A stretch of DNA of 64,000 bases from positions 434,001 through 498,000 of the forward strand of contig NZ_WGLM01000005.1 of assembly GCF_016125575.1 (NCBI RefSeq), read 5' to 3'. Under the pieces are notes generated by a model. That model did not search any database, had not been told where the DNA came from, and worked only from the letters and a program-made list of their open reading frames with translations. Numbering within the stretch: position 1 is the stretch's first letter; each line of letters opens with the position of its first letter. The DNA is from Limimaricola sp. GTDB lineage: Bacteria; Pseudomonadota; Alphaproteobacteria; Rhodobacterales; Rhodobacteraceae. The translations under genes were made by a program, and so were the position numbers. Positions 16,979 through 25,090 of the stretch are shown in pieces.

Positions 16979-16988
16979 GCCAAATCAA
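16975..16988. promoter_or_regulatory. FNR/FnrL-like half-palindromic site
   Basis: TTGAGCCAAATCAA fits TTGA-N6-TCAA; against TTGAT-N4-ATCAA it has one mismatch in the left half. It overlaps the aminotransferase stop and lies about 68 bp upstream of the 2TM-protein gene, a usable activator distance. Its placement partly inside coding sequence makes chance occurrence possible. Confidence 0.4.
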
Positions 16989-17049
16989 GGCGACGGGCCG
17001 GCAACGCTCGCAAAATCCGCGCCATCCGTAGTTTATGGATGGTGTCGTG

Positions 17050-17310
17050 ATGAGTACTGAAGCGGACGAAAGACTGGCGGCGCGCAAGCGGCTGGAGGCC
17101 AAGCGCGGATTTTCCATTCACCTTGTCGTCTACCTGCTGGTGAACCTGCTTCTCGTGGTGATCTGGGCGATGGGCGGACGCGGCTCGTTCTGGCCAGCCT
17201 ACGCGATGGCCGGTTGGGGCATCGGCGTGGCAATCCACGGCTGGGCGGTCTATGTCCAGCGCCCGATCTCCGAGGATGACATCCGTCGAGAGATGGAGCG
17301 CGGGGGCTAA
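17050..17310 (+). CDS. 2TM domain membrane protein
   Basis: A small membrane protein of 86 residues with a charged N-terminus ([18 protein letters not shown]), two hydrophobic helices at about 22-42 and 48-68, and a short acidic/basic tail. This is the layout of the 2TM domain family (PF13239 type), which in other bacteria is found alone or fused to histidine kinases. An alternative start is the ATG at 17035, five codons upstream. The stop overlaps the convergent rlmE gene by 4 bp. Role unknown. Confidence 0.8.
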   Translation: MSTEADERLAARKRLEAKRGFSIHLVVYLLVNLLLVVIWAMGGRGSFWPAYAMAGWGIGVAIHGWAVYVQRPISEDDIRREMERGG

Positions 17311-18053
17311 CTGGCCTCCGTCTCCGCCTCTTCCTCGGGCCGGCCACGAAAGCCGGTCGCGACGACGAATTTCTCCGAACTGTCGGCGCGCGAGGCCGGC
17401 GGCTTGACGTTGGCGACCTTCTCGAAGCGTTGCTTCAGCAACTGCTGCAGACCAGCCTCGGCTCCGCCCGCCAACACCTTGGCAACGAAAGTGCCGCCCG
17501 GCTCCAACACGTCGAAGGCCAGATGTGCCGCCGCCTCGCAAAGCGCGATGATGCGCAGGTGGTCGGTCTGTTTGTGGCCGCTTGCCGCCGCGGCCATGTC
17601 GGACATCACCACGTCCGCCGTGCCACCCAGCCATGCCTTGACCTGCTGATCGGCATCGTCGGCCATGAAGTCCAGTTGGTGGATCTCGGCGCCCACGATC
17701 GGGTCCACCTCCTGCAGATCGACACCAAGAACGCGGCCCAACCGTTTGCTGGCCCGTTCCCCCAGCGCATTGACCCGCTTGACGGCAACCTGGCACCAGC
17801 CGCCGGGCGCGCAGCCAAGGTCCACCACCCGCGCGCCGGGGACGAGGAAGCGGTACTTGTCGTCAAGCTCGAGGATCTTGTACGCCGCGCGCCCGCGATA
17901 GCCTTCGGCCTTGGCGCGCTTGACGTACGGGTCGTTCAGTTGGCGCTGTAGCCAACGCGTGGACGAGGTCGTGCGCCCGCGCGCGGTCTTGACCTTGACC
18001 TGCAGGTCGCGCTGGCCACGGCCAGATGTGTTCTTGCCCGGTGTCTTGGCCAT
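17307..18053 (-). CDS. rlmE: 23S rRNA (uridine-2552-2'-O)-methyltransferase RlmE/FtsJ
   Basis: Methylates the ribose of U2552 in the A-loop of 23S rRNA with SAM. The 248 residues include a basic N-terminal extension ([21 protein letters not shown]), the [12 protein letters not shown] segment with the first catalytic Lys, the SAM motif [16 protein letters not shown], the catalytic Asp region [19 protein letters not shown], and the catalytic Lys in [12 protein letters not shown]. The C-terminal tail is acidic (EEEAETEAS). It is followed upstream on the same strand by ppx/gppA with a 30-bp gap. Confidence 0.95.
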   Translation of the reverse strand: MAKTPGKNTSGRGQRDLQVKVKTARGRTTSSTRWLQRQLNDPYVKRAKAEGYRGRAAYKILELDDKYRFLVPGARVVDLGCAPGGWCQVAVKRVNALGERASKRLGRVLGVDLQEVDPIVGAEIHQLDFMADDADQQVKAWLGGTADVVMSDMAAAASGHKQTDHLRIIALCEAAAHLAFDVLEPGGTFVAKVLAGGAEAGLQQLLKQRFEKVANVKPPASRADSSEKFVVATGFRGRPEEEAETEAS

Positions 18054-18083
18054 GCCTCGCCCGCCTCCGAAAGCCGCCCGATA

Positions 18084-19196
18084 TCAGAACGGCGCGTCTT
18101 CCAGAACCCCATGCGCCGACATTTGCGCGTAAAGAAGCCCCTCGCGCAGGCCACGGTCGGCAACGGACAACCTGTCGGTTGGCCAAATCCGCATCAGTGC
18201 CTGCAGGATCGCCGCCCCCGACATGATCAGCGCCTGTCTGTCGCGCCCGATCCGCGGGTCATCCCGCCGCCCGACCGGACCAAGTGCAAGATAGGTGCGA
18301 ATCACGGCGTCGATCTGGTCCGAGGTCATCCGCAGCCCGTCCACCTTGGCGCGATCGTAGCGGCGCAATCCCAGATGGCTGGCCGCAACCGTGGTGACGG
18401 TGCCCGAGGTCCCGATGATCTGGAACCCGTCGCGGCTTTGCTCGCCGGTATAGGGCGCGAATTTCTGAAGGTTCTCCTCGAAGAACCAGCTCATCAACGC
18501 AAAGCGGGCCGAATCATCTTCGACATCGGCAAACTGGTCGCGCAGCGTCGCCACCCCCAGCGGCACCGAAATCCAGTCGACCACGCGGGCGGCGGCAAAG
18601 GGGCCGGGATCCTGCACAAAACCACGGTGAAGCCGCATGATGGCGCGCGGACGTTCGCGCCGCGGCACCGCTGTCAGGTCGATCCAGACCAGCTCGGTCG
18701 AGCCGCCGCCGATATCGACGACGAGCAATTGCCGGGTCTTGACCGAAACCAGTGGCGCACAGGAAATGACTGCCAGCCGCGCCTCTTCCTCTGGCTCGAT
18801 CACCTCCAGCTGCAACCCTGTCTCACGACGGACCTGCGCGATGAAGGCCGGGCCGTTCTTGGCACGCCGGCAGGCCTCGGTCGCCACAAGGCGCATGTGG
18901 CGCACGCCGTGACGGTCCAGCTTCTGCTTGCAGATGCGCATCGCCGCAATGGTCCGGTGCATCGCGGCACGACCAAGGCTGCCAGACGCCTCAAGGCCCT
19001 GGCCAAGCTGGACGGCTTTGGAAAAGCTGTCCACGACATGAAACTGGCTGCCCTTCGGCTGGGCAATCAGCATCCTGCAACTGTTGGTTCCCAGATCCAG
19101 CGCCGCGTAAAGCGTGGCAGGATCATGGGCTTGCGGCGCGGGGCTTTCGACCGCTTTCGGGAACGCGCCCGCACCATCGGAGCGCTTGGGCGCCAT
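18084..19196 (-). CDS. Ppx/GppA exopolyphosphatase-type phosphatase
   Basis: A 370-residue ASKHA-fold phosphatase acting on polyphosphate and/or pppGpp. Motifs: LYAALDLGTNSCRMLIAQP (first phosphate-binding loop), VATEACRRAKN, VIEPEEEARLA, LVVDIGGGSTELVWID (second phosphate loop) and IIGTSGTVTTVAA. It lacks the C-terminal HD-like domain of long GppA. The start ATG at 19196 has GGAGGG eleven bases upstream; a frame extension to 19457 has no family match. It precedes rlmE on the same strand, so the two may be cotranscribed. Confidence 0.92.
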   Translation of the reverse strand: MAPKRSDGAGAFPKAVESPAPQAHDPATLYAALDLGTNSCRMLIAQPKGSQFHVVDSFSKAVQLGQGLEASGSLGRAAMHRTIAAMRICKQKLDRHGVRHMRLVATEACRRAKNGPAFIAQVRRETGLQLEVIEPEEEARLAVISCAPLVSVKTRQLLVVDIGGGSTELVWIDLTAVPRRERPRAIMRLHRGFVQDPGPFAAARVVDWISVPLGVATLRDQFADVEDDSARFALMSWFFEENLQKFAPYTGEQSRDGFQIIGTSGTVTTVAASHLGLRRYDRAKVDGLRMTSDQIDAVIRTYLALGPVGRRDDPRIGRDRQALIMSGAAILQALMRIWPTDRLSVADRGLREGLLYAQMSAHGVLEDAPF

Positions 19197-19440
19197 CACA
19201 CGCCCTCCATTTCGAGTTGTCTTGAAGGTAGGACGCGGCGCTCTACCGTGCAAGCCCGATGACATGCGACATTGTTCGCAAACGCCGACCCGGTCGTCCG
19301 CCCGCAACCTTGCAATGCAGGTGCCACGATGCGACGACAACGGCCGTCGCTGCGCGCGTCCGCGATGTCGAAATCCGACCCCGCGCGTCGTGGCGATGCG
19401 CGTAGAGATGCCCAGAGCGACCCGAGAAAGCGAATCGATC

Positions 19441-19740
19441 ATGCCCGAGGTTACCATCGTTTATTGGCGCGACATCCCCGCGCAGGTCATCGTCGGCAAG
19501 GGCCGGCGGGGGGTGAAGGCGCCGCTGCCCGAACGTTTCGAGCAGGCGATCGACCGTGCCGCGATGAAATCGGGCGCGGCGGGCACCGATGACTACCTCG
19601 CCGAATGGCGCAAGGCGCGCCCGGTCGAGGTGGAAGGCGACAGCGATGCCGCCGTGGCCGCGGCAGAGGTCGCGCGCCTTGATGCCACCTATACGCCCGA
19701 GCGCCTGCGGGAGCTCATCGCCAATGAAGGCCGCGCGTGA
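19441..19740 (+). CDS. PF13769-type ('virulence factor') small protein
   Basis: A 99-residue protein with MPEVTIVYWRDIPAQVIVGK at the start and RFEQAIDRAAMKSGAAGTDD in the middle, matching proteins annotated as virulence factor (PF13769 type). The name is historical and no function is established. It is the first gene of a likely three-gene unit with a MetF-like reductase and a methyltetrahydrofolate:corrinoid methyltransferase, so a role in B12-dependent one-carbon metabolism is the better guess. It ends 56 bp before the preferred GTG start of the next gene. GAGAAAG precedes its ATG. Confidence 0.75.
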   Translation: MPEVTIVYWRDIPAQVIVGKGRRGVKAPLPERFEQAIDRAAMKSGAAGTDDYLAEWRKARPVEVEGDSDAAVAAAEVARLDATYTPERLRELIANEGRA

Positions 19741-19796
19741 GCACGCCGCGCGGCCCCTCACGTCCCCCCATTCCCGCCCGCATCAAGGAGGCTGTC

Positions 19797-20726
19797 GTGT
19801 CCCTGCTCCCGTTCATGAAGAAGAAAGAGGCCGCCGTCCCCACGGATGGTGCCAGCAACGCGCTTGAGGCCTTTCTGAAGGGCTTCTCCATCGAGGTGAT
19901 GCCGCGCACCGCCGAAAAGGTGGAAAGCTTCCGTGCGATCCTGCCGCAAGAGACACGCGTCTACATCGCCCATATCGAAGGCACGCCGATCGAGGACATG
20001 GTGGCGACCGCGAAACGGCTGGCCGGTGAAGGCTTTGCCGTGATGCCGCACTTCCCGGCGCGGATCATCGCCAACAAGGCGACGCTGGCCGACTGGATCG
20101 CACGCTATCGGGGCGAGGCCGGGGTTGACCAGGCGCTGCTACTGGCAGGCGGCGTCTCGGCCCCGGTGGGCGATTTCCATGCTTCGATGCAGCTGATGGA
20201 AACGGGCCTTTTCGGCGATTTCAAACGTCTGCACGTCGCAGGCCACCCCGAGGGCAACCGCGACATCGACCCCGACGGGTCTGACCGCAATGTCATGGAC
20301 GCACTGCGCTGGAAGCAGAAGTTCAGCGAAACGACGGATGCGCAGATGGCGCTTGCGACGCAGTTCTGCTTCGAGGCCGGTCCGGTCATCGCCTGGGCCA
20401 ACGCGCTGCGCGATGCGGGCATCCATCTGCCGATCCATATTGGCGTGGCCGGCCCCGCGAAACTTCAGACGTTGATCAAGTTCGCCATAGCCTGCGGTGT
20501 CGGCCCCTCGCTGAAGGTGCTGCAGAAACGCGCGATGGATGTCACCAAGCTTTTGATGCCCTACGAGCCCAACGAATTTGTCGGCGCACTGGCTGCCTAC
20601 AAGGCCGCGAACCCGGATTTCGGGATCGAGCGGGTGCACTTCTTCCCGTTGGGCGGTATCAAGACCAATGCCACATGGATCACTGGAAACGGCGGCGCCT
20701 CGGGCGTTCCCGCCGCGCAAGAATAA
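19797..20726 (+). CDS. Methylenetetrahydrofolate reductase family protein
   Basis: A MetF-type TIM-barrel flavoprotein that should interconvert 5,10-methylene- and 5-methyl-tetrahydrofolate. It has SIEVMPRTAEKVESFRAILP, YIAHIEGTPIEDMVATAKRL, PHFPARIIANKATLADWI, LLLAGGVSAPVGDF, HVAGHPEGNRDI, and TQFCFEAGPVIAWA. The preferred start is the GTG at 19797, preceded by AAGGAGG at five-base spacing, giving 309 residues. The GTG at 19737 overlapping the upstream stop (GTGA) gives a 20-residue Pro-rich extension without a ribosome-binding site. The methyl-THF methyltransferase gene follows by 9 bp. Confidence 0.85.
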   Translation: MSLLPFMKKKEAAVPTDGASNALEAFLKGFSIEVMPRTAEKVESFRAILPQETRVYIAHIEGTPIEDMVATAKRLAGEGFAVMPHFPARIIANKATLADWIARYRGEAGVDQALLLAGGVSAPVGDFHASMQLMETGLFGDFKRLHVAGHPEGNRDIDPDGSDRNVMDALRWKQKFSETTDAQMALATQFCFEAGPVIAWANALRDAGIHLPIHIGVAGPAKLQTLIKFAIACGVGPSLKVLQKRAMDVTKLLMPYEPNEFVGALAAYKAANPDFGIERVHFFPLGGIKTNATWITGNGGASGVPAAQE

Positions 20727-20735
20727 GGACTTCAC

Positions 20736-21800
20736 ATGACCCGCACTATCGTCGAATCCGCCACCAAGACCGCGATCATCGGTTTCGACCAGCCGTTCTG
20801 CGTGATCGGAGAGCGCATCAACCCCACCGGCCGCAAGAAGCTCGCCGCCGAGCTTGAGGCCGGCAATTTCGACACCGTGCTGGCCGATGCCCGCGCGCAG
20901 GTCGCCGCCGGGGCAACGATGCTCGACATCAACTCGGGTGCGGTCTTTTCCAACAAGATGGCCGAAGACCCGCGCTATGCCGACAACAACTTTGTCGAGC
21001 CGCCCTTGATGAAGGAACTGGTCGAGCGGGTGCAGGAGATCGTCGACGTGCCGCTGTGCATCGACAGCTCGGTTCCCGCCGCGCTCGAGGCCGGGCTGGC
21101 CGCGGCCAAGGGCCGGCCGCTGCTGAACTCGGTCACCGGCGAGGAGGAACGGCTGGAACGCGTGCTGCCGCTGGTCAAGAAATACAACGTGCCGGTCGTC
21201 GCGATCTCGAACGACGACACCGGCATTTCCGAAGACCCCGAGGTGCGGTTCGCCGTGGCCAAGAAGATCGTCCAGCGCGCGGCCGATTTCGGCATCCCGG
21301 CGCATGACATCGTGGTCGACCCGCTGGTGATGCCGATCGGCGCGATGGGCACGGCGGGGCTGCAGGTCTTCACCCTGGTCCGCCGCCTGCGCGAAGAACT
21401 GGGCGTCAACACCACCTGCGGCGCGTCCAACATCAGCTTCGGCCTGCCCAACCGCCACGGCATCAACAACGCCTTCCTGCCGATGGCGATGGTCGCAGGC
21501 ATGACCAGCGCGATCATGAACCCCATCGCCCTGCCGGTGCCGGCCAGCAAGATCGCCGAGAAGCGGGCCGAGGTGGAGGCCGCCGGAGTGGTCCTGCCTG
21601 AAATGGATGACGAGGCGTTTTGCAAGCTCTTCGGCCTTGGCTCCACCCGCCCCGTTGCAGGCAAGGAAATGGAGGCGATCCGCGCCGCCAACTTCCTGAC
21701 CAACAACGACCCGTCGGGCGGCGAGTGGATCAAGTTCAACCGCGCACCTGTCGCTGCTGGTGAAGGCCGGGCGCGGACCGGGCGACGCGCGCGCGGCTAG
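20736..21800 (+). CDS. Methyltetrahydrofolate:corrinoid methyltransferase, possible split MetH subunit
   Basis: A 354-residue pterin-binding-domain protein (DHPS-like TIM barrel) that transfers methyl groups between methyl-THF and a cob(I)alamin protein. Motifs: CVIGERINPTGRKKLAAELE (the GERINPTG start of MetH pterin domains), ATMLDINSGAVF, VPLCIDSSVPAALEAGL, LLNSVTGEEERL, VVAISNDDTGIS, and TTCGASNISFGLPNRHGIN. The homocysteine-binding and B12-binding domains of full MetH are absent, so it must work with separate partners. A three-part methionine synthase has been reported in the related Phaeobacter inhibens (from memory). The last ~20 residues are a basic tail. Confidence 0.87.
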   Translation: MTRTIVESATKTAIIGFDQPFCVIGERINPTGRKKLAAELEAGNFDTVLADARAQVAAGATMLDINSGAVFSNKMAEDPRYADNNFVEPPLMKELVERVQEIVDVPLCIDSSVPAALEAGLAAAKGRPLLNSVTGEEERLERVLPLVKKYNVPVVAISNDDTGISEDPEVRFAVAKKIVQRAADFGIPAHDIVVDPLVMPIGAMGTAGLQVFTLVRRLREELGVNTTCGASNISFGLPNRHGINNAFLPMAMVAGMTSAIMNPIALPVPASKIAEKRAEVEAAGVVLPEMDDEAFCKLFGLGSTRPVAGKEMEAIRAANFLTNNDPSGGEWIKFNRAPVAAGEGRARTGRRARG

Positions 21801-22549
21801 GCTTTCGCCAGCCGCCGCAGTGCCGAGGCCAGCAGCAGGCTGTCGCTGGCCACGCCGATGAAGGCAACGCCGCGCGCAGACCAGTGCGCGGCCTCGCCTT
21901 CGGCAAGGGCGATGATGCCCGAGGGCTTGCCCGCCGCGGCGATGCGGGCCAGCGCATGGTCGATCGCCGCGCGCACCTCCGGGTGTCCGGGATCGTCTGG
22001 GTGGCCCATGTCGGCGGCGAGGTCCGCCGGGCCGATAAAGATGCAGTCCACCCCTTCGGTCGTGGCGATGGCGTCGATGTCGGCGATGCCCGCGGCGCTT
22101 TCCACCTGCACGATCAGCGCGACACCGTCATTGGCGCGGGCCACGTATTCGGCCTGCCCGCCATAGCCCGAGGCGCGGGCCAGCGCCGCGCCCATGCCGC
22201 GGATACCCTGCGGCGGATAGCGCATGGCCGCGACGGCATCACGCGCGCCCTCGCCCGACTGGATCATCGGCACCATTACCGTCTGCGCGCCAAGGTCCAG
22301 CACCTGCTTGATGATCCACGCCTCTGCCACGGGCACCCGCACCACGGCCTGCGCGGGCGTGCCTGCCAGCGCTTGCAACTGCGCCTGGATGGTCGTCAGC
22401 GTATTGGGCCCGTGTTCGCCGTCGATCAGGCACCAGTCGAACCCGGCCAGCCCGGCCATTTCGGCCACGTTGGGGCTAGCAAGCGTCAGCCAGACGCCAC
22501 GGGTCAAACGGCCTGCGGCCAACGCGGTTTTCAGGGAATTGGTGGGCAT
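21797..22549 (-). CDS. HpcH/HpaI aldolase family protein
   Basis: A class II pyruvate-type aldolase, 250 residues. It has LTRGVWLTLASPNVAEMAGL, FDWCLIDGEHGPNTL (catalytic His region), a VMVPMIQSGEGARDAVAAMRYPPQG-type segment shortened here to VMVPMIQSGEGARDA, metal-ligand Glu in VQVESAAGIADIDAI, and IFIGPADLAADMG. The usual family N-terminus MPTNSLKTALAAG favours the start at 22549 over 22579. It follows the sulfatase gene and shares its direction, so a sulfated or acidic sugar catabolic step is conceivable but unproven. It overlaps the convergent methyltransferase by 4 bp. Confidence 0.88.
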   Translation of the reverse strand: MPTNSLKTALAAGRLTRGVWLTLASPNVAEMAGLAGFDWCLIDGEHGPNTLTTIQAQLQALAGTPAQAVVRVPVAEAWIIKQVLDLGAQTVMVPMIQSGEGARDAVAAMRYPPQGIRGMGAALARASGYGGQAEYVARANDGVALIVQVESAAGIADIDAIATTEGVDCIFIGPADLAADMGHPDDPGHPEVRAAIDHALARIAAAGKPSGIIALAEGEAAHWSARGVAFIGVASDSLLLASALRRLAKA

Positions 22550-22571
22550 CGTGGGGGCCTTTCGGACAGTG

Positions 22572-23948
22572 TCAGTCATCGCCGCCGCCGGGATGGGCGG
22601 CCGCGCGACGAGGGGCGATGGCGGTGATATCGGCGCTCAGCTGATCGCGGTAATGCGCGGCGATGGCCTGCACGTTCTCGCCGCCCCGCACCATCAGGTT
22701 GTCATGCTCGAACGGGTCGGCGGCGCTGTCGTACAGCTCTTCGCCGCCCTCCCAGTAAACGGTGTAGCGATGCGCGGCCGAGCGCAGTGAGAAGGCCATG
22801 TTGCCCTCGCCCGGCTCTGGCCAGTCACCCCAGACCGACAGGACATGATCGCGCCCGATGCCGCCGCTGCCATCCAGCAGCGGCGACAGGTCCACACCTG
22901 ACAGCCGGTGCTTGGGCGCTGCCCCGGTGCGCGCGCACAGCGTCGGGAAAATGTCGAGCAGCGAGACGGGCGTATCCTCGCGGCCTTGCCGCACACCCGG
23001 CCCGGCCATGATCAGCGGCACCCGCAGCGCGCGCTCCCAGAGCGTGAACTTGCGAAAGGCCAGCTTTTCGCCGAACTGCCAGCCGTGATCGGACCACAGC
23101 ACGATCAGCGTGTTGTCGATCTGCCCGGTGGCCTCCAGCCGGTCGAGGACCTTGCCCAGCAGCGCATCGGCGTAAGAGATCGAGGCGAGGTAGGCGCGCA
23201 CGAAGTCGTTGTATTCGCCGAAGCGTTGCAGGATCCAGCCCAGCCGGCGGTTGGCGAAAGTGGCGCTTTCGGGCGGCAGCCCGTCCAGTACAGACTTGTC
23301 GCCGGCGCGGAAGTTGCCGGATTTCAGGCCCGGCGGCGGATCCACGACAGGCGGATAAAGGTCGAAATACGCCAGCGGCACGATGAAGGGCAGATGCGGG
23401 CGGTAAAGGCCGAACCCCCAGAACTGATTGTCGAGTCCGGGGGCAATCTTGCGGCAGATCCAGTTGGTGTTGCGCGCGTCGAAATCGCCCTGCTGGTCCG
23501 GCACCGCGCCAAAATCGCTGCCCATCGGCAGGGCGTTCTCGCGCACCGCGCGGCTGATCCGGTTGAACCGCTTGTGATGGATGTCGCCGGCATAGGCGTC
23601 CCAGTCTTCCGGGTCATAGCCGCGGACATCGAGGTGAAAGATCTTGCCCGCCCCAACCGTATGATAGCCCGCATCGCGCATCACGCCGGGCAACGACAAA
23701 CGCTGGCCTTTGGGATAGGCATCAGGCCATTTCTCGGCGTTGGAATAAACGCCCGTCTCCCACGGTGCCTGCCCGAAAAGCGTGGCGGTGCGCGAGGGTG
23801 AGCAGGCCGGCACGGCGGCATAGGCCTGGGTGAACACCAGCCCCCGCGCCGCCAGCCGCGCGATGTTGGGCGTCTGGACCTGCGGGTGGCCGCCCAGCGG
23901 TTCGACCCAGTCGTTAAGATCCTCGATCGACGCGAAAAGGATGTTCAT
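22572..23948 (-). CDS. Sulfatase, iduronate-2-sulfatase-like, Cys type
   Basis: A type I sulfatase of 458 residues without a signal peptide, so cytosolic. The formylglycine site is Cys49 in CSPSR (C-x-P-x-R), requiring FGE maturation. DHGWQFGEKLAFRKFTLWE carries the conserved Asp-His metal and sulfate ligands. The N-terminal metal motif reads IEDLND where the family normally has two consecutive Asp, so one ligand is replaced by Glu9. Substrate unknown. It starts 38 bp after the aglK stop in the same direction and probably belongs to the agl transcription unit. Confidence 0.9.
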   Translation of the reverse strand: MNILFASIEDLNDWVEPLGGHPQVQTPNIARLAARGLVFTQAYAAVPACSPSRTATLFGQAPWETGVYSNAEKWPDAYPKGQRLSLPGVMRDAGYHTVGAGKIFHLDVRGYDPEDWDAYAGDIHHKRFNRISRAVRENALPMGSDFGAVPDQQGDFDARNTNWICRKIAPGLDNQFWGFGLYRPHLPFIVPLAYFDLYPPVVDPPPGLKSGNFRAGDKSVLDGLPPESATFANRRLGWILQRFGEYNDFVRAYLASISYADALLGKVLDRLEATGQIDNTLIVLWSDHGWQFGEKLAFRKFTLWERALRVPLIMAGPGVRQGREDTPVSLLDIFPTLCARTGAAPKHRLSGVDLSPLLDGSGGIGRDHVLSVWGDWPEPGEGNMAFSLRSAAHRYTVYWEGGEELYDSAADPFEHDNLMVRGGENVQAIAAHYRDQLSADITAIAPRRAAAHPGGGDD

Positions 23949-23986
23949 GCCGCCACCCTAGCCAAGGGCCGGGCGGCGGCAAGCGT

Positions 23987-25078
23987 CTAGCGATACCAGA
24001 GGGACCGGCCGTTCATGAAGACCTGCACCTTCTTGGGGTCGGCCGTCAGTTTCACGGTGGTGCCCCGGACGTCCTGATGGATGCCGGGCAGCTTGGCCAG
24101 CACCGGGCTGGAATCGCCCACCATCTCGAAATAAAGGATCGTGACCTCGCCGAGCGCCTCGGTGAAATCAACCTTGCCTTCGTAGATGAAGCCGTCGCCC
24201 TGCGCCGCCACCATGTCCTCGGGCCGCACGCCCACGTTGACGCGCGCGCCCTTGTCGGAGGCCTGCGTCGCCACCGCCGACACTGCCATGCCGCCGCCAT
24301 CAAGCTTGACCTTGGTCTCGGCGCCGGTCTCGACGATCTCGCCGGGCAGCAGGTTCATCGCGGGGCTGCCGATGAACTGGGCGACAAATTCGTTCTCGGG
24401 CCGCTCGTAAAGCTCCAACGGCGTGCCCACCTGCGCGATGCCCTTGTTGGCCAGCACCACGATGCGGGTGGCCAGCGTCATCGCCTCGACCTGGTCATGG
24501 GTGACGTAGATCATCGTGGAATCGGGCATCGATTCCTTGAGCTGCGCAATCTCGATCCGGGTCGCCACACGCAGCGCGGCATCGAGGTTCGACAGCGGTT
24601 CGTCGAAAAGATAGACCTTGGGATCGCGCACGATCGACCGGCCGATCGCCACCCGCTGCCGCTGCCCGCCCGACAGCGCCTTGGGCAGACGTTCGAGATA
24701 GGGTTCAAGCTGCAGGATGCGCGAGGCCTTGGCGACGGCCTCTTCGATTTCCTCGGGCGACTTCTTGGCGAGCTTCAGCGCGAAAGACATGTTCTCGCGC
24801 ACTGTCATGTGCGGGTAAAGCGCGTAGGACTGGAACACCATCGCGATGCCGCGCTGCGCGGGCGGCACATCGTTGACGACGGTGCCGTCGATTTCCAGCG
24901 TGCCACCGGTGATCTTCTCCAGCCCCGCGATCATCCGCAAAAGCGTGGATTTGCCACAGCCCGAAGGCCCGACGAAGACGATCAACTCACCCTGCTGGAT
25001 GTCGAGGTTGATATCCTTGAGCACATCGACGGTGCCGCCGTAGGTCTTGGCGACATTCGTCAGTTTCAATCCGGCCAT
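23987..25078 (-). CDS. aglK: Alpha-glucoside ABC transporter ATPase
   Basis: The energising subunit of a CUT1-type sugar importer, MalK/UgpC/MsmK family, 363 residues. It shows Walker A GPSGCGKST near residue 37, Q-loop MVFQSYALYPHMTV, signature LSGGQRQRVAIGRS, Walker B VYLFDEPLSNLDA, and the switch His in YVTHDQVEA. The C-terminal ~120 residues form the TOBE/OB regulatory domain (GVRPEDM). It closes the aglEFGAK series, 12 bp after aglA. Confidence 0.93.
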   Translation of the reverse strand: MAGLKLTNVAKTYGGTVDVLKDINLDIQQGELIVFVGPSGCGKSTLLRMIAGLEKITGGTLEIDGTVVNDVPPAQRGIAMVFQSYALYPHMTVRENMSFALKLAKKSPEEIEEAVAKASRILQLEPYLERLPKALSGGQRQRVAIGRSIVRDPKVYLFDEPLSNLDAALRVATRIEIAQLKESMPDSTMIYVTHDQVEAMTLATRIVVLANKGIAQVGTPLELYERPENEFVAQFIGSPAMNLLPGEIVETGAETKVKLDGGGMAVSAVATQASDKGARVNVGVRPEDMVAAQGDGFIYEGKVDFTEALGEVTILYFEMVGDSSPVLAKLPGIHQDVRGTTVKLTADPKKVQVFMNGRSLWYR

Positions 25079-25090
25079 GCTTCCCCTCCC

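Noticed and set aside
19197-19440. Possible riboswitch or leader peptide before the PF13769 gene
   Set aside because: A 45-codon frame from about 19257 exists but has no residue bias or ribosome-binding site, and no recognisable SAM, SAH or B12 riboswitch core was found.
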